Positions 1 to 8,717 of a DNA stretch of 64,000 nucleotides are shown in pieces. Under the pieces are notes generated by a model, which saw only the letters and a program-made list of their open reading frames with translations, did no database searches and had not been told where the DNA came from. A program made the position numbers and the translations under genes. Position 1 is the stretch's first letter. Each line of letters begins with the position of its first letter. This stretch comes from Bacillota bacterium (lineage in GTDB: Bacteria > Bacillota > Clostridia > Lachnospirales > Lachnospiraceae), in the NCBI GenBank assembly GCA_023391695.1, contig JAEWAK010000027.1, forward strand, positions 310,001 to 374,000, read 5' to 3'.

Positions 1-16
1 TACTTGTAAGGTTAAA
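1..16 (+). repeat. 3' end of a dispersed intergenic repeat, cut by window edge
   Basis: The first 16 bases match the terminal sequence TACTTGTAAGGTTAAA of the copies ending at 41487 and 55379. The rest of this copy lies outside the window. Confidence 0.6.
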
Positions 17-156
17 AAATATCATCCCAGACATTTTAACAGTTTTTATATAAAAAGGAAACTATTATTTTAATTTACCTTATGGCTAATTTTCCATACG
101 GTGATTTTATCCCTCATAATTTAAACTTTTTTTATAATTTTCTAATCTATTTGTAA

Positions 157-184
157 TTGACATTTATGACAGTTTTGTTATGAT
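157..184 (+). promoter_or_regulatory. Sigma-A type promoter for the membrane protein at 270
   Basis: TTGACA (157-162), a 16-base spacer and TATGAT (179-184) form a near-consensus promoter. A small hairpin follows at 199-216 (CATCCC paired with GGGATG) in the leader before the gene. Confidence 0.7.
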
Positions 185-269
185 TAAAGCAATAGAAACA
201 TCCCTTTCGGGGGATGCTTATGTTAATAACAGGTGTGCCTGAGGGCAGCCCTTCAAAGAAGGAGTCTTT

Positions 270-1883
270 ATGAAAAAGTTTTTAAAATTCTTAATACCAA
301 TTTTGATTATACTGGCAGCAGCTTATATTTACTATTATATCACACTGCCTGCGATTAATATCCATTCCCCCGGCTTTTGGTTTTTTATTATCGGTGCCCT
401 GGCGGTAATCTGTATTGTAATAGCACTCACAACCGCTAATTGGGATAACAAGGGACGGCGTTTGTCCGGTCCCAATTTTAAAAATAAGCTTTTTGTCACG
501 GCAGTTTCTCTTACCGGCATTGTTATACTTATCTATATCGCCGGCAGTATTCTGTCTTCACCCATGGTCAATGCCAAAAAGTATCAGCAGATGTTAAAAA
601 TTGACGAAGGTAATTTTACGGAAGATATTCAGGAAATCTCCTATGATAAAATCCCGATTCTGGATAAAGATTCCGCAGCACTTTTAGGTTCCAGGAAAAT
701 GGGAAGCATCGTGGAATATGTATCCCAGTTTGAAGTCGGAAATAACTATACCCAGATTAATTTTAAAGGAGTTCCGACCCGGGTTACCCCCCTTCAGTAC
801 GGAAGCTTTATCAAATGGTTTACCAACCGTTCCGAAGGTATTCCTGCTTACATGCAGATAGATATGACTACCCAGGAAGTGAATTTAATGAAATTAACCA
901 AGGGCATTCATTATTCCGAAACGGAATATTTCGGGAGGAACATCCACCGTTATCTGCGTTTTCATTTTCCCACCTATATTTTTGATACCATTAATTTTGA
1001 AATAGATGACGACGGACTCCCTTACTGGATCTGCCCTGTCAAAGATTATACTATCGGTTTATTCGGCGGCCAGACCGTAGGCCGGACTGTTATTGTGAAT
1101 GCCGTTACCGGCGAGTATAAAGACTATGACATAAAAGATGTTCCCAAATGGGTCGACCGGGTATATTCCGCCGAATTGTTAATCTCTTTGTATGATTATT
1201 ACGGTACCTTAAGGCATGGTTACTGGAATTCTGTATTCAGCCAGAAGGACGCCCTTCAAACCACGGACGGTTATAACTACATTGCACTGGAAGATGATGT
1301 CTGGGTTTATACCGGTGTTACCAGCGTTGCCAGGGATGAATCCAATGTAGGTTTTGTCCTGATGAACCAACGGACTGCCGAGACACGATATTATTCCATA
1401 TCCGGTGCGGAGGAATATTCCGCCATGGCATCCGCAGAGGGTCAGGTACAGCACCTGGGTTACCGGGCAACCTTCCCCCTGCTGCTTAATATCGGCGGAG
1501 AACCTACCTATTTTATAGCACTGAAAGATGATGCGGGCCTGGTGAAAAAATATGCCATGGTAAATATATCCCAGTACCAGGTGGTAGCCATCGGCGATAC
1601 CGTGAATCAATGTGAAAAAACTTATCTGGAGTTAATGAAATCCAACAACATCAATGTGGAGGATACCGCAAAGCTGCCTAAAATAACCGGTACCATTACA
1701 AAAATGGCAGAAGGTGTTGTAGACGGCAATTCCCATTATTATATACTGTTAAATAACAGCAGTGCCATCTTTGATGTTGAAATTGTTAATTTCATAAATA
1801 TCATTAAATATAATGTGGGCGACAGAGTTACCTTTACGTACTCGGAAGGAACGGAATCCAATACGGTCCTGGGAGTGGAATAA
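270..1883 (+). CDS. Membrane-anchored protein of unknown function
   Basis: I do not recognise a named family. The 537-residue protein has three hydrophobic segments near the N-terminus (about residues 5-25, 34-54 and 75-95). A mostly hydrophilic domain of about 440 residues follows, rich in aromatic residues and beta-type stretches. The segment around residues 265-300 (GGQTVGRTVIV, NAVTGEY) resembles the beta-hairpin repeats of PepSY-like domains, but this is only an impression. A large exported domain tethered to the membrane is likely. The start is supported by AAGGAG five bases upstream of the ATG and by a strong promoter at 157-184. The gene stands alone and a long hairpin follows it, so it is probably monocistronic. 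Confidence 0.85.
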   Translation: MKKFLKFLIPILIILAAAYIYYYITLPAINIHSPGFWFFIIGALAVICIVIALTTANWDNKGRRLSGPNFKNKLFVTAVSLTGIVILIYIAGSILSSPMVNAKKYQQMLKIDEGNFTEDIQEISYDKIPILDKDSAALLGSRKMGSIVEYVSQFEVGNNYTQINFKGVPTRVTPLQYGSFIKWFTNRSEGIPAYMQIDMTTQEVNLMKLTKGIHYSETEYFGRNIHRYLRFHFPTYIFDTINFEIDDDGLPYWICPVKDYTIGLFGGQTVGRTVIVNAVTGEYKDYDIKDVPKWVDRVYSAELLISLYDYYGTLRHGYWNSVFSQKDALQTTDGYNYIALEDDVWVYTGVTSVARDESNVGFVLMNQRTAETRYYSISGAEEYSAMASAEGQVQHLGYRATFPLLLNIGGEPTYFIALKDDAGLVKKYAMVNISQYQVVAIGDTVNQCEKTYLELMKSNNINVEDTAKLPKITGTITKMAEGVVDGNSHYYILLNNSSAIFDVEIVNFINIIKYNVGDRVTFTYSEGTESNTVLGVE

Positions 1884-1940
1884 GAACTTTATTGCCGGGA
1901 TAAAAAGCGGTGTATTCACACTGCACCTCCGGCCACAGTA

Positions 1941-2003
1941 TAAGCCTGTATCCGAAACATTTTACATGGCATCACGTAAAATGTCCGGATACAGGCTTAA
2001 TTT
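1941..2003 (+). terminator. Long hairpin between convergent genes
   Basis: TAAGCCTGTATCCG and AACATTTTAC at 1941-1965 pair with GTAAAATGT and CCGGATACAGGCTTA at 1975-1999, giving a stem of over 20 bp. It sits between the convergent genes ending at 1883 and 2038, so it probably terminates one or both transcripts. A strong U-tract is lacking. Confidence 0.6.
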
Positions 2004-2037
2004 CTAAGGTTATGAAATTCATTTACATCCGTTATTA

Positions 2038-2688
2038 TTACTGTGTCCGGATAAAGGAATAATAATTTTTTATCTTTTGTAAATAAGAATTAAAGCTTAA
2101 CTTCTTTTTTCGTTTGGCCTTACCGCTATTCTCCGGGTGTTCATAATCCCCTACAAAGGACGTTTTTAAATAATGCCGGATACATTTGATATCCCTGGCC
2201 TTGCTTAAATCCCGCAGTCCCAAATCAAGATTTTTCCTGATTCTCAGCATGGCCTTACTGTGATCAATGGTCGTTACTAATTTACCGTCCTGAAATATAT
2301 ATTCACGGACTTCTTTATAGCTGTAACAAGGAATCTCTTCCTCCGTCCCATAATTTTTAACAAGAGTATTGCCGATAATTACGGCACCGGTAAATTTGAT
2401 GGGTATCATTACCTTATTATATTGTACCGTTTCGATACCCTTTTCTGAAAACATCAGCTCCGGTTCAACTCCGTTTACGACAGGAAAGCTCCTGGCGGCA
2501 GTCACATTAAAGCTATTTAAATATAACTGATATTCTTTGATTTCAAAGATGCCGCTGCATTCAAAATCCTGATCGTCTGACCATAGGGGCGATATCCCCA
2601 AAATGTCCGGCTGGTAAATAGTTTTCATTTCACATTTTAGTATTAAATATGACGTTTCATCAGCAATTATAGTATCTCTTGCATCCAT
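2038..2688 (-). CDS. Conserved hypothetical protein (possibly DUF6128-like)
   Basis: This 216-residue protein has no signal peptide or membrane segment. The N-terminal 150 residues alternate hydrophobic and polar residues as in a beta-rich fold. The C-terminal 60 residues are strongly basic, with a KRKKK cluster at about 192-196, which may contact nucleic acid or simply be a tail. I recall similar proteins from Lachnospiraceae under the label DUF6128, but I cannot confirm this from sequence alone. The start has a GAGGAG site upstream of the ATG. It is monocistronic and convergent with the membrane protein gene at 270-1883. No function can be proposed. Confidence 0.7.
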   Translation of the reverse strand: MDARDTIIADETSYLILKCEMKTIYQPDILGISPLWSDDQDFECSGIFEIKEYQLYLNSFNVTAARSFPVVNGVEPELMFSEKGIETVQYNKVMIPIKFTGAVIIGNTLVKNYGTEEEIPCYSYKEVREYIFQDGKLVTTIDHSKAMLRIRKNLDLGLRDLSKARDIKCIRHYLKTSFVGDYEHPENSGKAKRKKKLSFNSYLQKIKNYYSFIRTQ

Positions 2689-2775
2689 ACTTCATCTCCT
2701 CAATAAAATGCCTGCTTATTTTTTCATACCGGTTAATTTCTTTATTTATCTTATATATATTGCAAAAGAGCTAAG

Positions 2776-2883
2776 GTGTGTCTGAAAACTCATTGCACCG
2801 TTCTGAACGCCCCACTTTGCGGAATACTGCTTCTCCCACAAAGTGGAACATTCAAGCCTGGCACAAGCAGTTTTCAGACACAC
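2776..2883. repeat. Short inverted-repeat element, copy 1 (MITE-like, internally deleted)
   Basis: The 108-bp unit has long terminal inverted repeats. It starts GTGTGTCTGAAAACT and ends AGTTTTCAGACACAC, and the arms continue inward through CCCACTTTG and CACAAAGTGG. The reverse complement of 41161-41333 matches it along its whole length but carries about 60 extra central bases, so this copy is a deletion derivative. No transposase is present. The right end overlaps the folD stop codon. Confidence 0.8.
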
Positions 2884-3728
2884 TCTAATCTGGGCTGGAT
2901 ACTTTCAACACAATTATTCATCAGCATGGCAATAGTCATTGGGCCGACTCCTCCCGGAACAGGGGTAATCGCGCTTACCCGGCCAATAACATCGTTATAG
3001 TCAACATCGCCGCATAATTTATTGTTTTCATCCCGGTTCATACCAACATCGATTACAACGGCACCCTCTTTAATATATTCCCTGTTGATAAATTTGGGTT
3101 TGCCAAGGGCGGCAATTACTATATCTGCACGTTTTGTTACTTCTTTTAAATCTTTTGTCCTGGAATGACAGATGGTAACCGTTGCATTCTCACGCAACAG
3201 CAATAAGGCCATTGGTTTTCCTACTATATTGCTTCTTCCGATGACGGCACATTCTTTACCCTCTATTTCTATGCCGGAACGCTTTAATAATTGTATTATT
3301 CCGGAGGGGGTACAGGAGGCGAAGCCTTTCTGTCCAATACTTAAAGCTCCTACATTCTGGGGATGGAACCCATCCACATCTTTGTCCGGGGAAATAGTCC
3401 GTATTACCAGGTCTTCATTAATATGTTTCGGTAAAGGCAGCTGTACCAATATGCCATTGACATCCGTCCTCTGGTTTAATTCATTGATCAAATCAAGCAG
3501 CTCTGCTTCCCCGGTTTCTTCCGGCAGTTCATAAGCCAGGGATTGGATGCCGATATACTCGCAGGCCTTTTTTTTATTTCCCACATAAACGCAAGATGCA
3601 GGATCCTTACCGACCTGGATAACCGCAAGGGTTATCCTGATATCTTTCTCCCTGTATGCACCGACCTTTTCTTTTAATTCCTCTTTCATGTCCTGGGATA
3701 TTTTCTTACCATCAATAATATATGCCAT
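2874..3728 (-). CDS. folD: Bifunctional methylene-THF dehydrogenase / methenyl-THF cyclohydrolase FolD
   Basis: FolD interconverts 5,10-methylene-, 5,10-methenyl- and 10-formyl-tetrahydrofolate in the cytosol using NADP. The 284-residue length is normal for the family. The catalytic YVGNKKKACE segment (about 50-59, with the family lysine), the VQLPLPKH motif (about 95-102), the NAD(P)-binding GRSNIVGKP loop (about 163-171) and the C-terminal TPVPGGVGPMT signature are all visible. It starts 35 bp after the aconitase-family gene, so the two are probably co-transcribed. The last codons (GAG TGT GTC TGA) lie in the terminal inverted repeat of the element at 2776-2883, so the native C-terminus has been replaced. 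It works with fhs at 24.7-26.4 kb in one-carbon metabolism. Confidence 0.97.
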   Translation of the reverse strand: MAYIIDGKKISQDMKEELKEKVGAYREKDIRITLAVIQVGKDPASCVYVGNKKKACEYIGIQSLAYELPEETGEAELLDLINELNQRTDVNGILVQLPLPKHINEDLVIRTISPDKDVDGFHPQNVGALSIGQKGFASCTPSGIIQLLKRSGIEIEGKECAVIGRSNIVGKPMALLLLRENATVTICHSRTKDLKEVTKRADIVIAALGKPKFINREYIKEGAVVIDVGMNRDENNKLCGDVDYNDVIGRVSAITPVPGGVGPMTIAMLMNNCVESIQPRLECV

Positions 3729-3763
3729 ATTTTCCCCATTTCTGCGCTGCTTTTGCGCATGCT

Positions 3764-6055
3764 TTATTTATCAGCATCCCGATAATAATTGATCAAACAG
3801 CCTTTTTCTATAATTACCCTTTCATCCTCCGTTAATTCGCCCAGTGTTAAGGTAAATTCCTTCATATCCCGGTTTACCACATAAGCCTTTATTTCGGATA
3901 CTTTTTCCGTAATGGCTTTTTTAACATCTTTAATATAGAGGTAATCCCCGTTTTCAAAAGGCAGTTCTTCTTTCAAAACGAAGGGCAGCATACCCCAGTT
4001 AATTAAATTGGAACGGTACCTTTTTGTTGCATATTCTTTGGCAATATTGGCCAGTCCGCCGAGTACCTTCTGGCAGCTCGCAGCCTGTTCCCTTGCCGAT
4101 CCGTCTCCCGGTTTTACCGCATATATTACGCTTCCGATTTCGGTTGATCTGGCATCTGCCCGGAATCTGGTATTGATCTTGTCAAAAACCTCTCTTATTT
4201 CAGCATTGGTAGCATAAATATCTTCACCGGCAATTCTGGCTTTCTCCGCTTTTTGTATTTCCTTGGCACGTCCTACGTAAGCCGGATCTTTTCTGGATAA
4301 GGTATATTCGGCAAGGCCTAAGGGATTGGAACGGTAGGAGGAAGTTTCACCGGAAGGTATTAGTTCATCCGTCGTCGTAACCGGGTCATTGATAACGGAA
4401 ACCACTTTTAGTACCAGGTCCTCCGTCAGGCCTGCCATAGCTGGCCAGTCCACAATGCCGGGTCCGAACTTAACTTCGACAGCCGGGTCCGGTCTGTCTG
4501 TTCCGTCGTAAACACGGTTTTCATAAATCTTGCTGTCAAAGAAATATTTTGGTTTCATAAATTCCACGTCAATATTTTCTGCTGAAGTTAAATAACCTTT
4601 ATTTGCCGCTGTTGCAGCTATGGACCTGGCATCCATTAAAGCAACGGATGCAATCTGCCCGTTTGTAATCTTGGAACCTTCCCTGTTAGGGAAATTTCTT
4701 GTGGTATGACGGATGCTTAAGCTGTTATTGGCAGGAACATCACCGGCTCCAAAACAGGGTCCGCAGAAAGCTGTCCTTATGGTTGCTCCTGTTTCCATTA
4801 ATCTGGCTACCACCCCATTTTTAACCAGTTCCATAAAAACAGGCTGGCTGGCTGGATATACGCTTAAGGAGAATTCATCCGCTCCAATGTACCTGTTATT
4901 TAAAATATCCGCCGCATCGCAGATATTTTCAAAACCGCCGCCGGCGCATCCGGCAATCACACCCTGGTCGATGTATAATTTTCCATTTCTTATCTTATCC
5001 CTTAAAGTATACTTAATCTTATTATTATCAAGGCTGATCTGTGCTTTCTTTTCCACTTCACTTAAGACGTCGGACAGGTTTGCATTCAGTTCATCTATGG
5101 TATAAACATTGCTTGGATGGAAAGGCATTGCGATCATCGGTTTGATTTCCGACAAATCAACATAAATCATACCGTCATAATAAGCTATTTTCTTCGGCTT
5201 TAATTCTTTATAATCGTCAGGCCTGTTATGGAGTTCATAAAATTCCTTTACGGATTCATCGGTAATCCAGATCGAAGAAAGGCAGGTGGTTTCCGTAGTC
5301 ATGACATCAATACCGATACGGTAATCCACACTTAAGTTTTTCACACCGTCACCGATAAATTCCATCACCTTATTATTCACATAGCCGTTCGCAAATACGG
5401 CTCCGATAATAGCCAGTGCTATATCCTGGGGTCCTACTCCTTTTCTCGGGGTACCTGTTAAGTAAACACCGACAACCTCCGGCATATTGATATCATAAGT
5501 CCTTGACAGGAGCTGTTTTACGATTTCAGGACCGCCTTCGCCCATCGCCATGGTGCCCAAAGCCCCATGGCGGGTATGGCTGTCGGAACCCAGGATCATT
5601 TTGCCGCCGCCGGCAAGCATCTCACGGGCAAACTGATGTATTACTGCCTGATGGGGCGGAACATAAACTCCGCCATACTTTTTTGCGCAGGACAGGCCGA
5701 ACATATGGTCATCTTCGTTGATGGTGCCTCCTACCGCACATAAACTGTTATGGCAGTTGGTAAGTACGTAGGGAACCGGGAACTTCTCCAGGCCGCTGGC
5801 CCTGGCTGTCTGGATGATCCCTACAAAGGTTATGTCATGGGATGTCAATTTATCAAATTTTATCTTCAGCTTCTCCATATTGCCGGAAGTATTGTGGGCT
5901 TGTAATATTTCATATGCCAAAGTATTTGCCGCCGCGGCTTCCCTGGTACAGACTTCGTCTAACTTGTCGGAAAGCGTTTTGGCAGATGCACTCTGTTCAT
6001 CAATTATTTCAGTACCGTTTATTACATAGGCACCTTTCTCATATAATTTAATCAT
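3764..6055 (-). CDS. Aconitase-family hydratase
   Basis: This 763-residue protein of the aconitase superfamily is a [4Fe-4S] lyase that isomerises or hydrates tricarboxylic or related acids. Landmarks are the GSDSHTRHGALG motif (about 156-167), a cluster cysteine in IAGCAGGGFEN (about 370), CGPCFGAGD (about 430) supplying the next two cysteines, and TTRNFPNREGS just after. The C-terminal swivel domain includes YRSNLINWGMLPF. It is shorter than AcnA (about 890 residues) and matches the clostridial group usually labelled simply hydratase, so citrate may not be its substrate. The start is supported by AAGGAG upstream of the ATG. folD follows 35 bp downstream. A fragment of the dispersed repeat (6080-6097) sits in its leader. 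Confidence 0.9.
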   Translation of the reverse strand: MIKLYEKGAYVINGTEIIDEQSASAKTLSDKLDEVCTREAAAANTLAYEILQAHNTSGNMEKLKIKFDKLTSHDITFVGIIQTARASGLEKFPVPYVLTNCHNSLCAVGGTINEDDHMFGLSCAKKYGGVYVPPHQAVIHQFAREMLAGGGKMILGSDSHTRHGALGTMAMGEGGPEIVKQLLSRTYDINMPEVVGVYLTGTPRKGVGPQDIALAIIGAVFANGYVNNKVMEFIGDGVKNLSVDYRIGIDVMTTETTCLSSIWITDESVKEFYELHNRPDDYKELKPKKIAYYDGMIYVDLSEIKPMIAMPFHPSNVYTIDELNANLSDVLSEVEKKAQISLDNNKIKYTLRDKIRNGKLYIDQGVIAGCAGGGFENICDAADILNNRYIGADEFSLSVYPASQPVFMELVKNGVVARLMETGATIRTAFCGPCFGAGDVPANNSLSIRHTTRNFPNREGSKITNGQIASVALMDARSIAATAANKGYLTSAENIDVEFMKPKYFFDSKIYENRVYDGTDRPDPAVEVKFGPGIVDWPAMAGLTEDLVLKVVSVINDPVTTTDELIPSGETSSYRSNPLGLAEYTLSRKDPAYVGRAKEIQKAEKARIAGEDIYATNAEIREVFDKINTRFRADARSTEIGSVIYAVKPGDGSAREQAASCQKVLGGLANIAKEYATKRYRSNLINWGMLPFVLKEELPFENGDYLYIKDVKKAITEKVSEIKAYVVNRDMKEFTLTLGELTEDERVIIEKGCLINYYRDADK

Positions 6056-6079
6056 AGTGTCGCTCCTTCTTTTGTCTTT

Positions 6080-6097
6080 ATTTTAACCTATCAAGGA
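6080..6097 (-). repeat. Terminal fragment of the dispersed GTCAAAGCGG repeat family
   Basis: ATTTTAACCTATCAAGGAA matches the B-type end seen at 18522-18541, reading on the minus strand. Only the end is present. Confidence 0.4.
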
Positions 6098-6233
6098 AAA
6101 TCAATGGTTGCTATTCAAAGTGACAATTAGTGTGTCATTCATAATCATAATATTTATAGCGGAAATAATCAAGGAAATTTTAAATTTTTATAAAAAAATT
6201 CATTTTCATGTATATATATTCATTGATAAATTC

Positions 6234-6326
6234 ACACCGGAGTGAGATGGCTTTCCGGTGTACTTTCCGCTGGTACTGCATTGCGTAAATATCACTTAAT
6301 ATTCAGTGCCTGATATTTACGCAATG
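6234..6326. repeat. Two nested hairpins in the 6.1-6.6 kb intergenic region
   Basis: An 8-bp hairpin (ACACCGG paired with CCGGTGT, 6234-6262) is followed by a perfect 16-bp inverted repeat. CATTGCGTAAATATCA at 6279-6294 pairs with its complement at 6311-6326. There is no U-tract, so these are not typical terminators. Confidence 0.55.
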
Positions 6327-6340
6327 AAACCCTTATCTGC

Positions 6341-6508
6341 CAAAGCGGATATTCGCAATCCGCTATGCTACTTGCTCATAACCTTATACCTGCTACGCAG
6401 GTATTTCAGTCGGAGCATGAACTAACACGAACTCCGACGGAAAAGTTAAGTCCCTAACCCACCGCTTACACTCCACTAAGAAGCGGGGCACTTACCTGTA
6501 AGCTTAAA
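6341..6508 (+). repeat. Dispersed intergenic repeat, long A-type copy
   Basis: The copy starts at CAAAGCGGATATTCGC and ends near CTTACCTGTAAGCTTAAA. It is nearly collinear with 55208-55379, sharing CTGCTACGCAGGTATTTCAG and the final AAGCGGGG. No coding potential is evident. Confidence 0.75.
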
Positions 6509-6511
6509 ATA

Positions 6512-6565
6512 AGGATAACAGCACAAAGGATAGCTTTTTCCAATCCATCCTTTCGCTGTTATCCC
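6512..6565 (-). terminator. Terminator of the pectin-oligosaccharide operon
   Basis: AGGATAACAGC and AAAGGAT pair with ATCCTTT and GCTGTTATCC, a stem of about 18 bp. Read on the minus strand it is followed by TTATTTTAA, placing it about 60 bp after the LacI gene stop. Confidence 0.6.
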
Positions 6566-6624
6566 TATAGAATCGCGACGATTCCGTCACTGTTTGACAC
6601 ATGCATGTCTTTGGGTCATATATC

Positions 6625-7623
6625 TTATCCTTTATTCGATATATCTTTTACCGTATTCCTGATGATGAGTTTTGTATCCATATAAACCTTGCCTATGCTT
6701 TTATTCCTGTCTTCAATCAATTCAAATAACAGCTCCGTAGCCCTGACGGCAATCGCTCCCATATTACGTTCAACCGTGGTCAGGGGAAAAACCGTATTAC
6801 ACAGCCAGCTTATATTGTCAAAACCAACTATGGATATGTCCTCCGGAATACGCAGTCCGGCTTCTTCTACGGCTTTTGAAGCTCCAAAAGCCATTTCATC
6901 ACTAAACGATAATATGGCGGTCAGATCATGGTTTAATAATGCCTTCCCGGCACGGTAACCGCTCATGATACGATAATCTCCCGTCTCAACGGGCACCGAA
7001 TCAATATCCAGATTATGATTCAAAAAAGCCTGCTTCCATCCCCTGTGTCTTGCCCTTGTGGATGCCAGGTTTGGAACACCTTCAATAATGCCGATTTTTC
7101 GGTGGCCGTTCCGAATTAAATATTCCATGGCCTCCATTTCCCCTTTTGCCTCATCCGTTAACAGGTTGGCAACATTATGGTAAACAGAACGGTTAAATAC
7201 CACTATGGGAATTTTCTTTACGACTGCTTCTTCGATAAATTCATCGTCTTCCGGTTTCTGGCTTAAGATTAATAAACCGTCATATTTCGCACTGCTTAAA
7301 GTATTGGGTTTATGGCGGTCAATACCCTTTACCACAACATTATAAGCATTATCAATGCTGTTATATACGGATTTTACAATGTCATGCAGGATAAACGGTG
7401 AGGACATGGCGCCGATATTGGAAAAATAAAGACCGATGGTATAGGATTTTGCCAGTTTTAAGTTAACCGCATTCTGGTTTGGCGTATAGCCAAGCCTGTC
7501 TGCAGCCTCCAGTATTTTTTCCCTGGTTTTGGAAGCCGTTCCCAGTTCTCCGCTTAAGGCACGCGATACGGTTGAATAGGAGACTCCCACTTCTTTCGCT
7601 ATATCTTTAATTGTAACCGGCAT
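6625..7623 (-). CDS. LacI-family transcriptional regulator of the pectin-oligosaccharide operon
   Basis: The 332-residue protein has an N-terminal LacI helix-turn-helix (TIKDIAKEVGVSYSTVSRAL, about 3-22) and a periplasmic-binding-like effector domain with SFSDEMAFGA, the segment PEDISIVGFDN and the usual TTVERNM near the end. I place the start at the ATG at 7623, before TIKDIAKEVG, because the longer in-frame extension overlaps the upstream gene and lacks LacI homology. That ATG is preceded by GGGGAA and lies one base after the epimerase stop, so the gene is last in the operon. A likely operator is TTCAAACGTTTGCA at 15112-15125 upstream of the binding-protein gene. The ligand is probably a pectin-derived saccharide. 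Confidence 0.92.
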   Translation of the reverse strand: MPVTIKDIAKEVGVSYSTVSRALSGELGTASKTREKILEAADRLGYTPNQNAVNLKLAKSYTIGLYFSNIGAMSSPFILHDIVKSVYNSIDNAYNVVVKGIDRHKPNTLSSAKYDGLLILSQKPEDDEFIEEAVVKKIPIVVFNRSVYHNVANLLTDEAKGEMEAMEYLIRNGHRKIGIIEGVPNLASTRARHRGWKQAFLNHNLDIDSVPVETGDYRIMSGYRAGKALLNHDLTAILSFSDEMAFGASKAVEEAGLRIPEDISIVGFDNISWLCNTVFPLTTVERNMGAIAVRATELLFELIEDRNKSIGKVYMDTKLIIRNTVKDISNKG

Positions 7624-7624
7624 T

Positions 7625-8476
7625 TTAACTTTCCCCTGAATCAATGTTTTGGTAGATATCTTCCAAGTGTTTTTTGGCGGCAAGCGCCCCGGAAGGCTTG
7701 GTACCTTCCAGCAGGACATGTATAAAGGGCTTATGCTTCTTAATCAGATCCAATAATATTTCATGATGGAAAATACCGTTTCCCGTAGTATTTTCCACAA
7801 CTTTCCTGTCCTCTATCTGAAAATCTTTTGAATGGATGGCTGCAATCTCTTTGCCGAATAACTCGAAAGCACCTTTGATTATGTCATCCTGTTCCTTATA
7901 ATTATCATAGGATAACAGATTTACCGGATCGAATATGATTTGCAGATTCGGGGAATTCACCGCAGTTAAAACCCGGTATGTACGTTCCAGGTCGGATACA
8001 ATATGGGTATATACCGGTTCTATTCCGAGTATTACCCCCATCTTTTCCGCATAATCCACGATTCTTTTTATATTTTCAATAACCACTTCCAGGGCGGCTT
8101 CCGAGTGATTGGCCTTAGTGAAAGTGTAATCCGGATTCATTGAACCTGTCTCCGTACCAACCATGCCGCAGCCCAAAAGGCCGGCAAAACGTATATGGGT
8201 CTTATAAACCTCCATAATCTGCTTCCGTTCCGAATCCACCGGATTGGCCAGATTTAAATAACAGCCCAGAACCGCTACATCCACCTTATTTTTTAAAAAT
8301 ACGTCTTTGATATAAAGAGCCAAACCCGGCGTCATGGCTTCCGGTTTTACATTAAAGTCATAAATTGCTTTCTGCAATGCCAGCTGTGCACAGCAAAACC
8401 CTTTCCCTCTTATATTCTGAACCAATTCCTCAAATGGTGCCTTCTCCATGTCGTGGGCACGAATACCGATTTTCAT
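7625..8476 (-). CDS. Sugar phosphate isomerase/epimerase-like TIM-barrel protein
   Basis: This 283-residue protein belongs to the xylose-isomerase-like TIM-barrel superfamily of metal-dependent isomerases and epimerases. Likely metal or substrate residues are in GTETGS (about 109-114), LGIEPV (about 150), FDPVNLLSYDN (about 188-198), HSKDFQ (about 217) and LLEGTKP (about 258). The start has AAGGAG upstream. It follows the GH28 gene after a gap of 218 bp that holds a dispersed repeat, and it is immediately followed by the LacI gene. The operon suggests it acts on a uronate or keto-sugar released from pectin oligosaccharides. The exact substrate cannot be read from the sequence. Confidence 0.85.
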   Translation of the reverse strand: MKIGIRAHDMEKAPFEELVQNIRGKGFCCAQLALQKAIYDFNVKPEAMTPGLALYIKDVFLKNKVDVAVLGCYLNLANPVDSERKQIMEVYKTHIRFAGLLGCGMVGTETGSMNPDYTFTKANHSEAALEVVIENIKRIVDYAEKMGVILGIEPVYTHIVSDLERTYRVLTAVNSPNLQIIFDPVNLLSYDNYKEQDDIIKGAFELFGKEIAAIHSKDFQIEDRKVVENTTGNGIFHHEILLDLIKKHKPFIHVLLEGTKPSGALAAKKHLEDIYQNIDSGES

Positions 8477-8501
8477 AACTGCTCCTTCCTCTCCTCAGCC
8501 A

Positions 8502-8717
8502 GTCAAAGCGGATTTCACCTTCCGCTTCGCTACGTATGAAACAAGTAAGTCTAACTCCCGCCTGCAGAAGGCTGGAGAATATTATCTCCTGAAAAAATTC
8601 GTTCTATGAGATAAAAACGCTCCGCGGGATGCACATGACATGCTTGCAGAAAAGTCACTGAAGTGACCGCACGTCAGCGCAAGAGTCTGACAGGTCAGCC
8701 TCTATCTTGATAGGTTA
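8502..8717 (+). repeat. Dispersed intergenic repeat, B-type copy with divergent middle
   Basis: It starts GTCAAAGCGGATTTC, continues through AAGTAAGTCTAACTCCCGCC, and ends with CTTGATAGGTTAAA. The middle differs from other copies, so this may be a composite. The end lies inside the 3' end of the GH28 gene. Confidence 0.6.

Noticed and set aside
1813..2007. Open frame of 64 codons overlapping the end of the membrane protein gene
   Set aside because: It is out of frame with the real gene and runs through the terminator hairpin.
5503..5721. Plus-strand frames inside the aconitase-family gene
   Set aside because: They are antisense to a well-conserved protein and have no ribosome sites. The same applies to the many opposite-strand frames within fhs, ftsK, modC and pnp.
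7624..7719. Longer start for the LacI gene
   Set aside because: The extra 32 residues overlap the epimerase gene, lack LacI similarity and have no better ribosome site than the ATG at 7623.
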